64,000 bases of DNA from Anastrepha obliqua (taxonomy: Eukaryota; Arthropoda; Insecta; Diptera; Tephritidae): assembly GCF_027943255.1 (NCBI RefSeq), contig NC_072893.1, positions 20,978,001 through 21,042,000 of the forward strand, given 5' to 3'. Position 1 is the stretch's first letter, and the number at the start of each line of letters is the position of its first letter. Shown piece by piece: positions 63,235 to 64,000 of the stretch. A program made the position numbers and the translations under genes. Below the pieces are notes generated by a model that searched no databases, was not told where the DNA came from, and saw only the letters and a program-made list of their open reading frames with translations.

Positions 63235-64000
63235 TATTTGAAAGACATCTGAGCTGATTTTTTGAGAAAAATATGTTTGAAAGAAATTTTTTTCCATAGA
63301 ATAAAATCGATTTTTAGAAGTATTTTTCAACCTCTATCGTCTGAGCTGATTTTTTGATTTTTAGAAAAAAATCGTCTAAAAAATAATTTTATCTACAAAA
63401 AAAAATCAATTTTTGGAAGTATTTTCCAATGTATATCTTCTGAGCTGATTTTTTGGAATAAAATATTATTTAAAAATAATTTTTTTATTGAAAAAATATA
63501 TTTTCCAAAATGAAAACAAATTTAATTTAGTATTTTCAACCTCAGAAGAGATTTTTGGGAGAAATATGTTTAAAAAATAATTTTATCTATAAAAAAATCG
63601 ATTTTGGAAAGTATAATATTTTCCTACCTCTATCCTCTGGGCTGAATTATTGGAAAAAATTTGTTAAAAAATTATTTTTTTATAAAAAATCGATTTTGGG
63701 AAATATTTTCCATCCTCTATCCTCTGAGCTTGTGTTTGAAAAAATATTTGATTTTTTCAAATTTTGTCGATAATAACCGATTTTTGGAAGTATTTTCCAT
63801 TTTTGAAAAAATATTTTTAAAAATTATTTTATCGATAAAAAACCGATTTTTGAAAGTATTTTCGAACCTCTATCCTCTATGTTGATTTTCGGGAAAAATA
63901 TGTTTAAAAAATAATTTTTTCAATAAAAAATTAATTTTTGGAAGTATATTCAACTTCTGAGCTGATTTTTGGAAAAATGTTTTAAAAAATATTTTATCGA
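63235..64000. repeat. AT-rich tandem array, ~80-100-bp unit, runs off the edge
   Basis: The landmark CTGAGCTGATTTTTTGG-like sequence recurs near 63250, 63341, 63440, 63540, 63637, 63723, 63877 and 63957. Each unit ends in AATCGATTTTTGGAAGTATT and TTCCAACCTCTATCCTCT-like words. It continues to the end of the window. Confidence 0.8.

Noticed and set aside
63555..63885. Phe/Lys-rich open frames at the right end
   Set aside because: Translation of AT-rich tandem repeat; not a protein.

Overview
This window looks like gene-poor, repeat-rich nuclear DNA of a higher dipteran. The mix of mariners (including DD41D 'rosa-like' copies), RNase H-bearing LINEs, Jockey-type LINEs and a tRNA-headed SINE points to a tephritid-like fruit fly. 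That assignment is inference from family resemblance. I see no bacterial or phage architecture, operon, CRISPR array or rRNA gene. Almost every recognisable coding stretch is a decayed transposon. One short open exon-like stretch near the right end (about 60.48-60.90 kb, minus strand) is the best candidate for a host gene fragment.

Layout. 0.3-3.6 kb: back-to-back LINE remnants (RTE-like, two RNase H LINE tails, Jockey-type). 4.9-7.6 kb: a mellifera-type mariner cut by a LINE tail, another LINE, an internally deleted DD41D mariner with clear terminal inverted repeats (TIRs), and a small MITE. 7.8-11.2 kb: LINE E, a MITE/SINE junction, a mariner and a DD41D mariner. 12.9-20 kb: a SINE, several RNase H LINEs and a further DD41D mariner. 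21.16-24.46 kb: a three-layer nest, in which a mariner with matching TIRs contains a DD37D (maT-type) transposon and an RNase H LINE. 26-35 kb: a dense LINE pile-up with two insertions dated by exact 12-13 bp target-site duplications (TSDs). 35.5-41 kb: two pogo-like MITEs, a decayed mariner, and a near-intact 1,281-bp mariner with perfect TIRs and one apparent frameshift. 40.6-46.3 kb: a MITE split by a SINE, and a TIR-bounded mariner split by a SINE with a 13-bp TSD. 47-50.6 kb: a 574-bp DD41D derivative and nested LINEs. 53.2-60.1 kb: LINE G split by a SINE (10-bp TSD), LINE tails, an R1-like RT, and a Mos1-type mariner split by a 179-bp hAT-like MITE with an exact 8-bp TSD. 61.3-64 kb: AT-rich satellite-like tandem repeats running off the edge.

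The elements do not act together as a pathway. What the window offers is a readable insertion chronology, several small non-autonomous families present in two or more copies (a tRNA-derived SINE, three MITE types and DD41D deletion derivatives), and LINEs whose 3' ends are short tandem repeats, including a CCTAA (TTAGG-like) type. I did not find a convincing undescribed functional system; the findings list the strongest structural leads. Family names beyond the broad class are judged from motifs only.
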